Source of the DNA: Treponema sp. UBA6988
GTDB taxonomy: Bacteria > Spirochaetota > Spirochaetia > Treponematales > Treponemataceae
Length of the DNA stretch: 64,000 nucleotides
Reading direction: 5' to 3'
Assembly (NCBI GenBank): GCA_002448445.1
Contig: DJYC01000003.1
Span: 316-64,315, forward strand
Shown here: positions 35,856-44,524 of the stretch, piece after piece
Layout of the letters: every line of letters begins with the position of its first letter
Position numbering within the stretch: position 1 is the stretch's first letter
The notes under the pieces: generated by a model
The model's input: only the letters and a program-made list of their open reading frames with translations
What the model was told of the DNA's origin: nothing
Databases searched by the model: none
Translations under genes and position numbers: made by a program

Positions 35856-36743
35856 CTATTCCATTCCGTCTTCCAAAAGTATTTTTTCCAACGCTTCGAT
35901 TGGACTGCTTATGCGCTTGTCTTTGTAGACAATCAGTTGGGAGTATATGGGAAAGTCTGCACCTTTCCAGGCAAGTTGTTTAAGCTTTTTTGCCGCGATT
36001 TCTTTGCGGGCCGTCATTTCCGGTATGAATGCAATTCCCAGTTTGTTTATTGCAAACTGTTTTAGGATTTCTTTGCTGCTTGTTTCCAGTGCAACGCTTG
36101 GGGGAACTGCATGTTTTTTTAAGTCCTCAAGAAGCATGTGCCTAAAGTTGCAGTTATGCGATGTTAGCAAAAGAGGTGTATCCTTCAAGTCTTTTTCGGT
36201 TACGTTTGCTTTTTTTGCAAGCGGGTGGGTTGGGTTTGCAAAGAATGCAAGGTGTTCCCTTTTCTTTTCCAAAAGCAAAAGTCCTTCCTCGTCTATGATT
36301 GGATTTAGGGTGTATACCAAGTCGAGAGCACCGTTTTTTAGCATGGCCGGAAAAGTTTCGTGGGTTATAAACTGAATTTGAATGTCCACCTTGGGATATT
36401 GCCTGCGGTATTTTAGAAGCAGTTTGGGGAAGCTGTCGTAGCAAAGTGATTCCGATATTCCAAGTTTTATTATTCCTGAAGGTTCCTTTGATGGCGGAAC
36501 TTCCAGAAAAATTTCACGTTTGAGTTGCAGCATTTTTTCTGCATAGCCGCAAAGTTTTTCTCCTTCGGCAGTAAGTACTATGGATTTTCCCAGTCGCTCA
36601 AACAAAAGGCAGCCGAGTTCATCTTCCAGACCTTTTATCTGTGCTGTTACCGTTGACTGCGCGTATCCCAGAATATTTCCTGTGGTGGTAAAATTTTTTG
36701 TTTCTGCAATCTTAAGAAAAGTTTCCAACTGAAAGATATTCAT
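35856..36743 (-). CDS. LysR family transcriptional regulator
   Basis: 295 residues. The HTH is NIFQLETFLKIAETKNFTTT then GYAQSTVTAQIKGLEDELG, and the effector domain follows from residue ~90 (SGIIKLGISESLCYDSFP). Divergent from the ABC-2 transporter operon with a 143-base gap holding AT-rich dyads, so it may control that operon. Confidence 0.93.
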   Translation of the reverse strand: MNIFQLETFLKIAETKNFTTTGNILGYAQSTVTAQIKGLEDELGCLLFERLGKSIVLTAEGEKLCGYAEKMLQLKREIFLEVPPSKEPSGIIKLGISESLCYDSFPKLLLKYRRQYPKVDIQIQFITHETFPAMLKNGALDLVYTLNPIIDEEGLLLLEKKREHLAFFANPTHPLAKKANVTEKDLKDTPLLLTSHNCNFRHMLLEDLKKHAVPPSVALETSSKEILKQFAINKLGIAFIPEMTARKEIAAKKLKQLAWKGADFPIYSQLIVYKDKRISSPIEALEKILLEDGME

Positions 36744-36828
36744 AAAGCCTCCTTTCGACTGATGGCTGCTGATAACCAGTGTAATTTATCAATCAGTAAA
36801 ATCGATTATTATCTTCAAAATAATTCAT

Positions 36829-36857
36829 TTTACTAATTACTGCTTTTTTGCTATTAT
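36829..36857 (+). promoter_or_regulatory. Predicted promoter of the ABC-2 operon
   Basis: TTTACT (36829-36834) and TATTAT (36852-36857) are 17 bases apart in the gap between the divergent LysR and ABC genes. GGAGG (36872-36876) follows as the ribosome-binding site. Confidence 0.5.
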
Positions 36858-36886
36858 ATAGAAAAACGGACGGAGGTTCTAGTGCT

Positions 36887-37663
36887 ATGAGCGTTATTGC
36901 AACCAATTTGACAAAGATTTATAGACTCAAGAGAAAGACGTTCAAGACAGCAGTGGATAATATCTCATTTGAAATCCCAGACGGAGAGATAACTGCCTTT
37001 GTTGGTCCAAACGGAGCTGGAAAGTCTACTACAATAAAGATGCTCACGGGCATTCTTACTCCTGATGGGGGCAGTGTTAGCATAAATGGCTTGGTTTATC
37101 CCAGGGACAGGAAGAGGATAATGCTTAGAATAGGTATTGTCTTTGGACAAAAGAGCGTTCTTTGTTGGGACATCCCCGTTCTTGATACCCTCAAGCTTTT
37201 TAAGGACATGTACGGCATTCCTGATTCGGTCTATAAGGAAAACATGACTCTCTTTTCGGACATCCTTGGTCTTGATGAGTTTATAAGTCAGCCGCCCCGA
37301 CTTTTGAGCCTTGGACAGAGGATGAAGGCTGACCTTGCAGCCTCTCTTCTGCACAATCCAGACATTCTTTTTTTAGATGAGCCAACTATAGGAATTGACG
37401 TTCTGTCAAAGGAAAGAATCCGCAACTTCATCCTTAGAATAAATAGGGAAAGGAAGACAACTGTCATTCTGACCACACATGATGTTTCCGACATAGAAAC
37501 TCTTTGCGAGAAAATGATTGTAATCGACAAAGGGCTTTTGCTCTACGACGGAAATGTGACTGAACTTAAGGATTTGTACAAGAGTCAAAATCTTGAGGAC
37601 ATCATCAAGAATATTTATTTGAACGGCATGATTGACCGGAGGGCTTTGGGCAATGCAATGTAA
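36887..37663 (+). CDS. ABC-2 type transporter ATPase
   Basis: 258 residues. Walker A GPNGAGKSTTI starts at residue 40; the signature is LLSLGQRMKADLA and Walker B DILFLDEPTIGID. This subgroup (COG4586-like) works with two ABC-2 permeases, found directly downstream. The start at 36887 follows GGAGG; an earlier start lacks support. Likely an exporter of unknown substrate. It overlaps the next gene by 11 bases. Confidence 0.9.
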   Translation: MSVIATNLTKIYRLKRKTFKTAVDNISFEIPDGEITAFVGPNGAGKSTTIKMLTGILTPDGGSVSINGLVYPRDRKRIMLRIGIVFGQKSVLCWDIPVLDTLKLFKDMYGIPDSVYKENMTLFSDILGLDEFISQPPRLLSLGQRMKADLAASLLHNPDILFLDEPTIGIDVLSKERIRNFILRINRERKTTVILTTHDVSDIETLCEKMIVIDKGLLLYDGNVTELKDLYKSQNLEDIIKNIYLNGMIDRRALGNAM

Positions 37664-38459
37664 TTTTTTTAGAAAGTATCTCGATTATATGGTAATAGGC
37701 ATGAAGGAGCATTTTGCCTACAGAAGTTCCGTTTGGGCCTTTTTCTTTTCAAAGTCTGCTTATCTCTACATGCAGTTTTGCCTTTGGGATGCACTTTTTA
37801 TGTCTCAGGCAAAGGTGCCGCTTGCAATAACAAGAGAGGAAACTCTCCGCTACGTGATTGTAGCAACGGTCATTTCCAGCTTTATGGAGTGCAATGCTAT
37901 CCAGTGGATAAACGGAGAAATACAAACCGGTAACATTGCAGTCCAGCTTATAAGACCCGTAAACTTTAGCGCGATGATTTTTTTCCGTCATGCTGGAGAA
38001 AGTGCAGTAAAGTTCATAACATGCAGCCTTCCTCTCGGAATCGCAGCCGCGCTTTTCTGCAGAATGCCCTTGGTGTGCAAATCACAAATTGCATTTGGCC
38101 TTGTATCAGTTTTGCTGGCTTTTGCAATACAGTTTGTGTATTCGCTCATAATAGGTCTGATGGCTTTTTGGCTTATCGTCACCTGGCCGCTCAACATGCT
38201 TCTGGGGGCGATATATAAACTTTTGTCTGGCTCTTGGATTCCGTGTGCAATGTTTCCCGGCTTTTTAAAATGGCTGAATTCATTTCTTCCATTCAGGGCC
38301 ATGTATGAAATTCCGGTAACAATACTCACTCGTGAAATGAATGTGCAGTCCATTTATTCAGGTCTTTTGGTCCAGTCTTTTTGGTTTTTCTTTTTGTACT
38401 GCCTGATGAAAATAACTTGGAAGGTTGGGACAAAGAAACTTGTGGTTCAAGGAGGATGA
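37653..38459 (+). CDS. ABC-2 permease, first subunit
   Basis: 268 residues with about six hydrophobic segments. The charged start MQCNFFRKYLDYMVIGMKEH and GEIQTGNIAVQLIRPVN match the COG4587-type permease. The ATG at 37653 lies inside the ATPase gene end, with GGAGG ten bases before it. Confidence 0.85.
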   Translation: MQCNFFRKYLDYMVIGMKEHFAYRSSVWAFFFSKSAYLYMQFCLWDALFMSQAKVPLAITREETLRYVIVATVISSFMECNAIQWINGEIQTGNIAVQLIRPVNFSAMIFFRHAGESAVKFITCSLPLGIAAALFCRMPLVCKSQIAFGLVSVLLAFAIQFVYSLIIGLMAFWLIVTWPLNMLLGAIYKLLSGSWIPCAMFPGFLKWLNSFLPFRAMYEIPVTILTREMNVQSIYSGLLVQSFWFFFLYCLMKITWKVGTKKLVVQGG

Positions 38460-38460
38460 T

Positions 38461-39273
38461 ATGGGTGCAATGAATCTGTTCAGAATGTATCGGCATTTTG
38501 TTGCAATATATGTTAAGGGAAAGATGGCCTATCACCTTTCGCTTGTATTTGAGATGGTTGCGAACACCATTCTCATCGGCGTATACTTTGCGGGCTTTGT
38601 GGTAATCTTCAGTAATTTTGACGGAATTGCAGGATGGAGCAGAGACCAGATTCTTTTTATGTTCACGACCAGCTGGTTAAGCTACAGCTTGAGCTGTTTT
38701 TTCTTCTGGAGGCCAATGAAGGACATGGGGCAGCTTGTTCGTACAGGAAAATTTGACCTCTATCTTACCCGTCCAATAAATCCGCTTCTGTACATGGTGC
38801 TTCAGCAGTTTGAGTATACCTTTCTTCCCCGTCTTGGGCTTGCGGCTTTTTTCTGGCTTTACAGCATGAGACGGCTTGGAATTGATTGGAACTGTCTGTC
38901 AGTTTTCTTCTATGCTCTAAACATGTTTTCTGCCTTTGTAATATTTTCGGCAATAACAATTTTCACTGGCACTTTAAGCTTTTGGACAGTCAAGAGTGAG
39001 GAGATAGTTTCCCTTTTGACGAACAACGATTACGGCCTCAAGAACTATACTGACTACCCTCTGCCCATATATTCAAAGGGGATGCAGGCTCTGCTTACCT
39101 TTGCCGTTCCTTATGCCTTTACCGGCTATTATCCGGTGGCACTTTTGTTGGGTAAGAGTGTTCCTTTTCCGGCATTGCGCTTTGCAGCCCCGCTCGTTGC
39201 GCTTGCGGCTGGATTTGGCTCTCGCGCTTTTTGGCGCTTTGGTTTAAAACATTATGGAAGTGCAGGGGCTTGA
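38461..39273 (+). CDS. ABC-2 permease, second subunit
   Basis: 270 residues with about six membrane segments. MGQLVRTGKFDLYLTRPINP mirrors the RPVN region of the first permease, and it matches the COG3694-type partner. The ATG follows GGAGGATGAT immediately after the upstream stop codon. Together with the two previous genes it makes a complete ABC-2 exporter. Confidence 0.87.
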   Translation: MGAMNLFRMYRHFVAIYVKGKMAYHLSLVFEMVANTILIGVYFAGFVVIFSNFDGIAGWSRDQILFMFTTSWLSYSLSCFFFWRPMKDMGQLVRTGKFDLYLTRPINPLLYMVLQQFEYTFLPRLGLAAFFWLYSMRRLGIDWNCLSVFFYALNMFSAFVIFSAITIFTGTLSFWTVKSEEIVSLLTNNDYGLKNYTDYPLPIYSKGMQALLTFAVPYAFTGYYPVALLLGKSVPFPALRFAAPLVALAAGFGSRAFWRFGLKHYGSAGA

Positions 39274-39352
39274 ATCTATAATATGCCTGGCTTAACAGCT
39301 GTACTATTCCGACTTGAACTTGTGTAAAGACACTAATGTATAAGGAGAAAAA

Positions 39353-40249
39353 ATGAGCGAAAGAATATTGCCTCCATGGGCAGACAAAATTCCGCAGGGG
39401 GCTTTTATTTCTTGGGAGCCAACATACAAGGTTGGGGAATACTTTAATAACTTTCATAAAAGCCGCTTTGAGTGTGTGCCGTTTGGGCAGGAAAAATTTT
39501 CACATCTTGATTATTACTTTTATGATCCAACGGAACACGGCTGGAGCAAGGATGGAAAATATCCTCTCCTTGTTTTTATGCACGGGTATACAAATGCACT
39601 CGTGGGGGATGTTTGCATAAACTATACGGGTGCCGAATTCTATTCCAAAGATGAATATCAGAAGGCAATGGGCGGTGCCTATATCCTGGTTCCGGTTGCA
39701 AACGAATACAAAAATGAAGAAGGAAAATGTGCAGGCAGCTGGGACTTATCCTACATTGAACCCATCTTTGCCCTCGCAGAAGAATTCTCGCAAAATAAGG
39801 CTGCGGGACGTATTTCTAAAAAGGCCGTAATAGGCTCTTCACTCGGAGCCTATATGTGCTTTGAGCTCGAAAAAGCAAAACCTGATTTTTTTAACATAAT
39901 GATAACAATCGGCAGTTCTGACATTCCCGATGACACAATACTTGACCGCTACGAAAAAAACGGCATGGCATTTTTCTTTGCGATTGCAAGACATGATGAA
40001 CTTTCCGATTTTGAAAAAACTGTTGTACCTCGTCTTGCGAGACTTAAACGGATGAAGAAAACTTTTGTCTTCACCCCCGAATGGATTTACAACGGCGACC
40101 GTGGAATCGCATCAATCAACTTCGGCTTTGAAATGGGGCAGCACTGCCTCGTAAATCCCATGCACTGCAATTTGATGTACGACGACGGAAGTCCCATGTA
40201 CAGTGAACTTCCACTTGGGGTAACGGGCTGGCTTCACTCTGTGCTGTAA
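39353..40249 (+). CDS. Alpha/beta hydrolase, esterase-like
   Basis: 298 residues. The oxyanion region is YPLLVFMHGYTN, the nucleophile elbow GSSLGAYMCFE, and the C-terminal half has conserved Asp and His candidates (ARHDELSD, MGQHCLVNP). It resembles putative esterase and poly(3-hydroxybutyrate) depolymerase-like proteins, without a signal peptide, so cytosolic. TAAGGAG precedes the ATG. Substrate unknown. Confidence 0.8.
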   Translation: MSERILPPWADKIPQGAFISWEPTYKVGEYFNNFHKSRFECVPFGQEKFSHLDYYFYDPTEHGWSKDGKYPLLVFMHGYTNALVGDVCINYTGAEFYSKDEYQKAMGGAYILVPVANEYKNEEGKCAGSWDLSYIEPIFALAEEFSQNKAAGRISKKAVIGSSLGAYMCFELEKAKPDFFNIMITIGSSDIPDDTILDRYEKNGMAFFFAIARHDELSDFEKTVVPRLARLKRMKKTFVFTPEWIYNGDRGIASINFGFEMGQHCLVNPMHCNLMYDDGSPMYSELPLGVTGWLHSVL

Positions 40250-40270
40250 GCCAAGTGCTGTAAGACCAAA

Positions 40271-41230
40271 TCAATACCCCAGCCTCCGGTCAACAAGATA
40301 GTGCAAGGACTTTCCTTCTGTAAAGTTCTTCAAATCTTCTATGAACATTTGCACATTTTTATCTTTAGTATAGGAGACTGTCATGTTTCCAGCAACATGA
40401 GGCGTAATCAAAAGATTCTTTGTTTTCCAAAGCCTGTGATTTTTCGGAAGCGGTTCCGTTTTAAATACATCCAGAGCGGCTCCGGCAAGATGACCGTTTT
40501 CCAGATTGTCGGCAAGGGCTTCTTCGTCAATTGCTGAACCTCGGCCAACATTCACAATGTAGGTTCCTTTTGGTAAAAGGGCAAGCCTTTCTCGCGAAAG
40601 TATTCCTGCTGTCTCAGCTGTTGCAGGAAGACTCATGGCAAGAAGGTCAGTATCCGGGAGAATGGAATCAAGTTTGCTCACAGGAAGGACTTTATCATAG
40701 ACACTTGCGCTGCTCATGCCGCTGCGGCATACACCGACAATGGCTGCAGGTTCAAAGGCGCGTGCCCGTTTTGCAAAAGTGGTTCCGATATCGCCTGTCC
40801 CCAAAACTGTAATGCGGCAATCCTTTAGTGATTTTTGAGGACGGGGAGAAAGCCAGAGCCCATTTTTCGTTTCAGCCATAAATTCATCAATGCGGCGCAT
40901 CATAATAAGAGAAACTGCAATCATGTGCTCGGCAATGGAAACTCCGTATGCGCCGGCAGAATTTGTCAGCAGGCATTCTTTGTTAGCAAAATATCCAGGC
41001 ACCATAAGAGAATCAACTCCAGCCCAAGGCACACAAAGCCATTTGAGGGTTTTGCTTGTCTTTACGATTGAGGGTGCAAATCCATAGATGATGTCGGAAT
41101 CATAATTGTCCTCTGGGATTTCAGTCTCGTTTTTATAAAAGAAAACCTCTGCGCCAATTTCATTTGCATTTTTTTTAATCAGTTCAAAATGCTTTTCTTC
41201 AAGTTGATTGTTTATGACTAGTATTTTCAT
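40271..41230 (-). CDS. D-2-hydroxyacid dehydrogenase, copy 2
   Basis: 319 residues, same length as the copy at 21548-22507 and similar over the whole length (MKILVINNQLEEKHFELI against MKILVINELLEKKHIDLI). The Rossmann motif GTGDIGTTFAKRA and the catalytic Arg, Glu and His regions (VGRGSAID, KTEPLP, TPHVAGN) are kept. Unlike copy 1 it stands outside the sugar operon, at the downstream end of the GNAT-rich run, so it may have a different role. Confidence 0.9.
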   Translation of the reverse strand: MKILVINNQLEEKHFELIKKNANEIGAEVFFYKNETEIPEDNYDSDIIYGFAPSIVKTSKTLKWLCVPWAGVDSLMVPGYFANKECLLTNSAGAYGVSIAEHMIAVSLIMMRRIDEFMAETKNGLWLSPRPQKSLKDCRITVLGTGDIGTTFAKRARAFEPAAIVGVCRSGMSSASVYDKVLPVSKLDSILPDTDLLAMSLPATAETAGILSRERLALLPKGTYIVNVGRGSAIDEEALADNLENGHLAGAALDVFKTEPLPKNHRLWKTKNLLITPHVAGNMTVSYTKDKNVQMFIEDLKNFTEGKSLHYLVDRRLGY

Positions 41231-41263
41231 CCTTCTTTCCTTTTTTTGAGCAACATTAATATT

Positions 41264-41740
41264 TTAGCATAATTTTAGTCTCATATCCAAATATTTTTGC
41301 TTTCTGTCTTCAAAACCGATTTTTTTGTAAACAGGATATCCATCCTGGGTTGCAACTAAATCAATGCGGCAGATGGCGTGGGCTTTTGCCCATTCAATCA
41401 TGTTTTTCATAAGTTTGGTGCAGATTCCTTTTCCGCGGTAAGACTCTTCGGTAAAGACGCTCAAAACTTCGCTGTCCAATCCGTTTGGTAAAAATGGGTT
41501 CGCTGGTTTTTCGATTATCAAAAGGTAAGCCGCTGCAACAAGTCTTCCATCCGCCCGAGCTACAAATGCAATCAGCTCTTTTCCAAGCCGACGCTCAAAA
41601 TATTCCGGGAGCTGTTTTTTCATGCATTCTCGCTCGTAATCGGTAATGCTTCCAAAGTCGTCAATCATGTAGGCGATTCTCAGTCGTGCAAGTTCTGCAA
41701 TGTCTTCTTTTGTTGCAGTGTCAAAAATAATATCAGTCAT
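41264..41740 (-). CDS. GNAT family N-acetyltransferase
   Basis: 158 residues. The opening TDIIFDTATKEDIAELARLR and motif A VFTEESYRGKGICTKLMKNM are GNAT; the end reads GYPVYKKIGFEDRKQKYLD. Last GNAT of the minus-strand cluster, 12 bases after the upstream two-domain GNAT. Confidence 0.87.
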   Translation of the reverse strand: MTDIIFDTATKEDIAELARLRIAYMIDDFGSITDYERECMKKQLPEYFERRLGKELIAFVARADGRLVAAAYLLIIEKPANPFLPNGLDSEVLSVFTEESYRGKGICTKLMKNMIEWAKAHAICRIDLVATQDGYPVYKKIGFEDRKQKYLDMRLKLC

Positions 41741-41752
41741 AAAAACTCCTGT

Positions 41753-42757
41753 TTATAATTTCTTTTCCCTGAGTTCAAAACGACCCTTTCGCCAGTCAGT
41801 AAGGCCTGTGACTGTATAGCCGCACTTGTCATATAAACGTTGTGAATAAGGATTTTGAGTAAAGCAGTCTAGGCGGATGGAATCGTATTTTTGATTGCGG
41901 CAAACTTCTTCAATGTGCTTCATTGTCTTTCCTGCAATTCCTTTGTGTTGAAATTCAGGGTTTACACAAAGCCGATGGATAATGCAAAAGTGTGAATCCT
42001 GGCAAATCCATTTTCCATTTTTGTATTCTTTGTCACATTCTTCATTGAGAACAAAGCATACTGCAATTTTTCCATTCTTTTTTCCTATGAACATCTGGTT
42101 CTTTTTTATGTCGCCTTCAAGTGTCATGCGGTCGGGATAAACTTCGTCCCACTGAGGAATGTTTTGCTCGTCCATTTTTGCAATTGCATTTTTGTAAAGC
42201 AGGAAAATTTCTTCAAGGTCTTCTTTTTTTGCCCGTTGAAATTTCAAGAGAGCTTTCCATTCGTCGCGGGTAATTGCATAAGCGTAGGAAATTTCATTTT
42301 TTGGATCGGGATATTCCTTAACTTTTTTCATGCCGTTTGCAATCGCGGTTGAGTATGAGCCGATGTTTGTGTATTTCATGTAGGAATAAATCGCATTGTA
42401 ATCTGTATGCTCAAATACCCAGTCGCGGACGCTTCGGGCAGCTTCCTTTGCAAAGCCTTGCCTCCAGTACTTTTTGTTGATGTGATAGCCGATTTCAGGA
42501 AGCATTTTGCCGTCAATGTTCTGCAACGTGATTCCGCAGTCACCGATAAATTCTCCCGTCTCTTTTAAAACTACAGCCCAAAGTCCCCAGCCGTATTTTT
42601 TATAGTTGTCGAGATTCCATTCTATCCAGCCGCGTGTTTTTGCTTCGTCAAATGGTGCAGGGTAGTGCTGCATTGTTTCTGCATCTGACATAATTTCGTA
42701 AAGCGCGTCAAAGTCGTCCATTGTGTATTCGCGCAAAATTAGTCGCTCAGTTTCCAT
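41753..42757 (-). CDS. Two-domain GNAT acetyltransferase (RimJ/L-type plus second GNAT)
   Basis: 334 residues. Residues 1-175 form a RimJ/RimL-type GNAT (METERLILREYTMDDFDALY, then YHINKKYWRQGFAKEAARS). Residues 180-334 form another GNAT (AKKEDLEEIFLLYKNAIAK, then RLCVNPEFQHKGIAGKTMKH). The first domain is nearly the same as the gene at 45502-45954, which stops where this one continues. GGAGTAAAT supports the start at 42757. Confidence 0.88.
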   Translation of the reverse strand: METERLILREYTMDDFDALYEIMSDAETMQHYPAPFDEAKTRGWIEWNLDNYKKYGWGLWAVVLKETGEFIGDCGITLQNIDGKMLPEIGYHINKKYWRQGFAKEAARSVRDWVFEHTDYNAIYSYMKYTNIGSYSTAIANGMKKVKEYPDPKNEISYAYAITRDEWKALLKFQRAKKEDLEEIFLLYKNAIAKMDEQNIPQWDEVYPDRMTLEGDIKKNQMFIGKKNGKIAVCFVLNEECDKEYKNGKWICQDSHFCIIHRLCVNPEFQHKGIAGKTMKHIEEVCRNQKYDSIRLDCFTQNPYSQRLYDKCGYTVTGLTDWRKGRFELREKKL

Positions 42758-42819
42758 ATTTACTCCTTCATTCGGAAATTGCATTCAACAATTAAAAGCC
42801 CCATATTGCCTTCTTGATT

Positions 42820-43140
42820 TTAGCTCCGTATGAATTTTTTGTCGGCTTCGTATTCGTCGCTTATGAATCGTTCAACTGTCATGTGCAGGTCATATTTTTC
42901 GCGAAGTTCCGCAAGCTGCTTCATCATGGGTGATGCATGGTGCGCATCTATTGCGGCCTGGTCCTTCCAGCTGTCTATGAGCAAAACGGTTTCGGAATCA
43001 TTCATCGGAATAAAATACTGGTAGCGGAGGTTTCCTTCTTCCGCCCTGATAGAATCAGCGATGCCCGAGGCTTCCATTTCATCTGCAAATGCCTTTGCAG
43101 CTCCGTCTTTTCCCTTGTAGTAAAGATTTACAGTAATCAT
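42820..43140 (-). CDS. Antibiotic biosynthesis monooxygenase (ABM) domain protein
   Basis: 106 residues. MITVNLYYKGKDGAAKAFAD, LRYQYFIPMNDSETVLLID and SWKDQAAIDAHHASP follow the ABM pattern (ferredoxin-like dimer). Members include quinol monooxygenase YgiN and heme-degrading enzymes; many are uncharacterised. It lies inside the GNAT run, 16 bases after the frameshifted epimerase. Confidence 0.83.
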   Translation of the reverse strand: MITVNLYYKGKDGAAKAFADEMEASGIADSIRAEEGNLRYQYFIPMNDSETVLLIDSWKDQAAIDAHHASPMMKQLAELREKYDLHMTVERFISDEYEADKKFIRS

Positions 43141-43155
43141 TTTTTTTCTCCATAT

Positions 43156-44074
43156 TTATGCAATGTTTTCATCAATGTATTCAATGAAGTTTTTGCGCTT
43201 CACCTGATTCTTGTTTTTTATATACCATTCGTATGATTCTTTTAAACCTTTCTTTATGTTTTTTGTTTTTGAAAGAAGTTCTTTTTGAAGTGACACGTCA
43301 AGGGCATATTCATACTTGTAAAAGGGGAAGTAGTTTCTTTGCTCAATGTCTCCAGAGACGTTTTTAATGCTAAGCTTTTCGCCGGCAATTTCGTAGCAGA
43401 GTTTTACCCAGTCAAGGATTGAAATACTTTCCTCGTTTCCTACATTCAAAATTTTTGGTGCAGATTCCGCCATTATTACGGTCTCGATGATTTTGCAGAG
43501 GTCTTCGATGTGAAAAAACTGTAGCTTCATTGAACCTTCTTTTGGAATGTAGAAAGGCCGCTTCTTTTGTGCGCATTCAAAAACAAAGGCCTCCCTGTAA
43601 ACATTGTTCATGGGACCGTAAAGATAGGGTGGCCGTAGTATGTGAACCTTGCTCTTTTTTGAAAGAATGCATTCTTCTGCCTGCAATTTGTTCACTCCGT
43701 AATCTTTCCAGATGGAGTTTTTTCCGGTGGGGCTGTTTTCCCTAAAGGGCTGGGGATTTGTTTCTGGATAAACCGCACTTGAGCTGATAAAAAAATATTT
43801 TTCCTTTCCGCAGAACTCAGGAGAGTCAAATGCGTTTAAAAGATTTTCTATGTCTTCCTTTGTATATTCGCTCACATCTACCACAATGTCGAATGAAAAG
43901 CCTTTTAGAGCAGTGCCTAGATTCATTCTGTCTGCTTCAATTAATTTTGTTCCTTTTGGCTGAGGCTTTGTGTTCCGGTTGAGGACGAAAACCTCAAAGT
44001 CTTTTTTTTTCAAAATATTCGGCGATGAACTTGCTTACAAAAACACTGCCGCCTGTGACAAGCATTTTTTTCAT
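43156..44074 (-). pseudogene. NAD-dependent epimerase, frameshifted in an A9 run
   Basis: Close paralogue of the intact 305-residue gene at 50324-51241. From the ATG at 44074 the frame reads MKKMLVTGGSVFVSKFIAEY and then hits a stop after nine As (44002-44010). The rest (DFEVFVLNRNTKPQPKG and on to ENIA) continues in another frame. Removing one A restores the full protein. The remainder is well conserved (YGVNKLQAEE catalytic region), so the break is recent, switchable by slippage, or a sequencing error. It lies between a GNAT and the ABM gene. Confidence 0.85.
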
Positions 44075-44075
44075 T

Positions 44076-44522
44076 CTATTTCACTCCCTTAAAAAGGCTT
44101 ACGTGTTTTTCAAGGTTTGAAAAGCCGTTCTTTGTGTAAAACTTGAATGAAGGCTTGTCTATGTCGGTTTGAAGGAAAATGCCTGCGATGCCTTTTTTCT
44201 TTACGTCATCCTCTATCATTTTCATAAAGCGGCTTCCAATTCCCTGTCCGCGTAAATCTTTTGATACGCAGAACTCGTCTATGTTGTAGTTCGCCCCTTC
44301 CCACCAGTGACGGATTCCTCCGAGTGAAATGGCAACTAGTTTTCTGTCAACCAAAAGCCCGTAATTTAGCGCGTTGTAAGCACCTGAGACTTCCTTGATA
44401 TATTCTGTTAGCATCTTCTGGTTGCTCCAGTCATCATTCCATGGCTCGCCGGCAAAAGCTTCCTTGTAAAGCTTGGCGGCTTCTTCAAGATAGCTTGAAT
44501 CAAGTTTTATGAATTCTTCCAT
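44076..44522 (-). CDS. GNAT acetyltransferase, AAC(6')-like
   Basis: 148 residues. FAGEPWNDDWSNQKM and IDEFCVSKDLRGQGIGSRFM (motif A) are the key segments; the WND pattern occurs in aminoglycoside 6'-acetyltransferase-like GNATs. It is the near twin of the N-terminal half of the gene at 46440-47405. GGGAGAATAAAA precedes the ATG. Aminoglycoside activity is not shown. Confidence 0.86.
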   Translation of the reverse strand: MEEFIKLDSSYLEEAAKLYKEAFAGEPWNDDWSNQKMLTEYIKEVSGAYNALNYGLLVDRKLVAISLGGIRHWWEGANYNIDEFCVSKDLRGQGIGSRFMKMIEDDVKKKGIAGIFLQTDIDKPSFKFYTKNGFSNLEKHVSLFKGVK

Positions 44523-44524
44523 TT

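Noticed and set aside
44002..44080. Programmed ribosomal frameshift in the epimerase
   Set aside because: Not excluded, but there is no stimulatory hairpin or Shine-Dalgarno-like element nearby, and the intact paralogue needs no shift; slippage, decay or error are simpler.
44076..44522. Calling this a named aminoglycoside resistance gene
   Set aside because: The WND pattern is only suggestive; substrate cannot be read from sequence.
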